64,000 nt of DNA, from positions 62,001-126,000 of the forward strand of contig CAYWOC010000001.1 in assembly GCA_964459845.1 (NCBI GenBank), written 5' to 3'. A program made the translations under genes and the position numbers. Below, piece after piece: positions 63,296-64,000 of the stretch. Numbering within the stretch: position 1 is the stretch's first letter; the number at the start of each line of letters is the position of its first letter. The stretch is from CALZFJ01 sp964459845 (GTDB lineage: Bacteria; Bacteroidota; Bacteroidia; Bacteroidales; Muribaculaceae). The notes beneath the pieces were generated by a model. That model was not told the origin of the DNA and made no database searches. It saw nothing but the letters and a program-made list of their open reading frames with translations.

Positions 63296-64000
63296 TTAGA
63301 AAGTAACACTCAGACCAAATGTGTAAGTACGTGGGCTTGGCAATGACCAGCAGTCATAACCTTCACCGCCTGTACCACCTGCTGCAGCCGACATAGTGTT
63401 ACCTGCAACGTCGATACCTGAGTAGTTGGTGATAGTGAACAAGTCGTTACCCATTACATAGATGCTTGCATTTTGGATGGTGTTCTTAGTCACCTTCTGC
63501 AACCATGCTTGTGGCACTACGTATGCCAAACGAAGTTCCTGGCAACGGATATAGTTAATCTTGTGTTGTACCCAGTCTTCATCACCGCCTGAATAGAACG
63601 TCTTGCCAAGATCCACTGCGATAGTGTTCACTGTCGGGTTGTCGGTATTCTGTTTGCCGTCGTAAAGCACGCCGTCGAATACATAAGAGCCAGATTCACG
63701 CAAAGTCACTGATTGGTTGCTAAGACCATTGCCCATCATAGAGCGCATAGTAGCGTTCACTACGTCGGCATGGTAGCGGCCTTGGAACATCGCGCTCAAG
63801 CGGAAGTTCTTGTAGCTTACAGCAGTTGTGATACCGAAGCGGAGTTTTGGCTCGCGGTTGCCGAGGATGCTCCAAACAGAGCTTGTGCGAGGAAGACCAG
63901 TAGTCGGGTCGATAAGTATTTGTCCCTTGTCGTTGCGCTCGTATGCACGGCCAGTTACGGTAGTAACAGGGTTGTCCATCATGACACCGTTACGGATGTT
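63296..64000 (-). CDS. SusC-like TonB-dependent receptor, C-terminal part (cut by window edge)
   Basis: The last 234 codons of a SusC-type receptor; the frame stays open to the edge at 64000, and the first visible Met is internal. Barrel features are LRFGITTAVSYKNFRLSAMFQGRYHADVVNATM, QELRLAYVVPQAWL, ASIYVMGNDLFTITNYSGIDVA and the end PRTYTFGLSVTF. Together with the SusD and lipoprotein genes downstream it forms a susC-susD-lipoprotein operon. Confidence 0.93.
   Translation of the reverse strand, partial: NIRNGVMMDNPVTTVTGRAYERNDKGQILIDPTTGLPRTSSVWSILGNREPKLRFGITTAVSYKNFRLSAMFQGRYHADVVNATMRSMMGNGLSNQSVTLRESGSYVFDGVLYDGKQNTDNPTVNTIAVDLGKTFYSGGDEDWVQHKINYIRCQELRLAYVVPQAWLQKVTKNTIQNASIYVMGNDLFTITNYSGIDVAGNTMSAAAGGTGGEGYDCWSLPSPRTYTFGLSVTF

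Overview
The window reads as a chromosomal segment from a Bacteroidota gut-type bacterium of the order Bacteroidales, with Muribaculaceae or a close relative as my best guess from gene content alone. The signs are three SusC/SusD-type outer-membrane loci, a fused SecDF, 2-oxoacid:ferredoxin oxidoreductase, MenA, DUF4831, DUF4919 and DUF4143 proteins, weak Shine-Dalgarno sites, and repeated promoters of the Bacteroides type (TTG, about 20 bases, TAnnTTTG). No rRNA, integrase, transposase or CRISPR array was seen. One tRNA gene, tRNA-Arg(CCU), is present.

Layout. Bases 1-3758 hold the end of a SusC, a SusD lipoprotein and a MINPP-type histidine phosphatase, all on the plus strand. A minus-strand AAA/DUF4143 ATPase (3911-5251), queA, a GH9 glycosidase and secDF follow. 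From 12 to 20 kb come an Ig-like lipoprotein, a SlyD-type isomerase with a metal-binding tail, tRNA-Arg, a LemA-TPM-TPM cluster, a fused ABC-type ATPase/DUF4435 protein and menA. The histidine operon hisG-hisD-hisC-hisB (20222-24681, minus) is preceded by a complete-looking attenuator: promoter, 16-codon leader with six His codons, and terminator.

A second ATPase (25151-26278) faces a susC-susD-susE-susF operon (26477-34169, minus) that carries no glycoside hydrolase or regulator. Next are fabF-acpP, a DUF3298 lipoprotein, an aspartate-type aminotransferase, an unknown secreted protein, nnr with a DUF4831 gene, hpt and adk, a seven-helix membrane protein with an AraC-like tail, the korAB operon, a PatB-type C-S lyase, a third ATPase (DUF4143), a FadL porin, and the rsh-pgpH pair that joins (p)ppGpp and probable c-di-AMP turnover. 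The right edge holds a third SusC/SusD locus with a small lipoprotein.

Most promising for follow-up: the his attenuator; the single-gene ATPase-DUF4435 protein, which resembles a fusion of the two PARIS defence components; the operator-like repeats that sit separately at the promoters of all three P-loop ATPase genes; the SusCD-phosphatase locus; and a repeat cluster at 59.99-60.10 kb. All functional statements rest on reading the sequence; no database search was possible.
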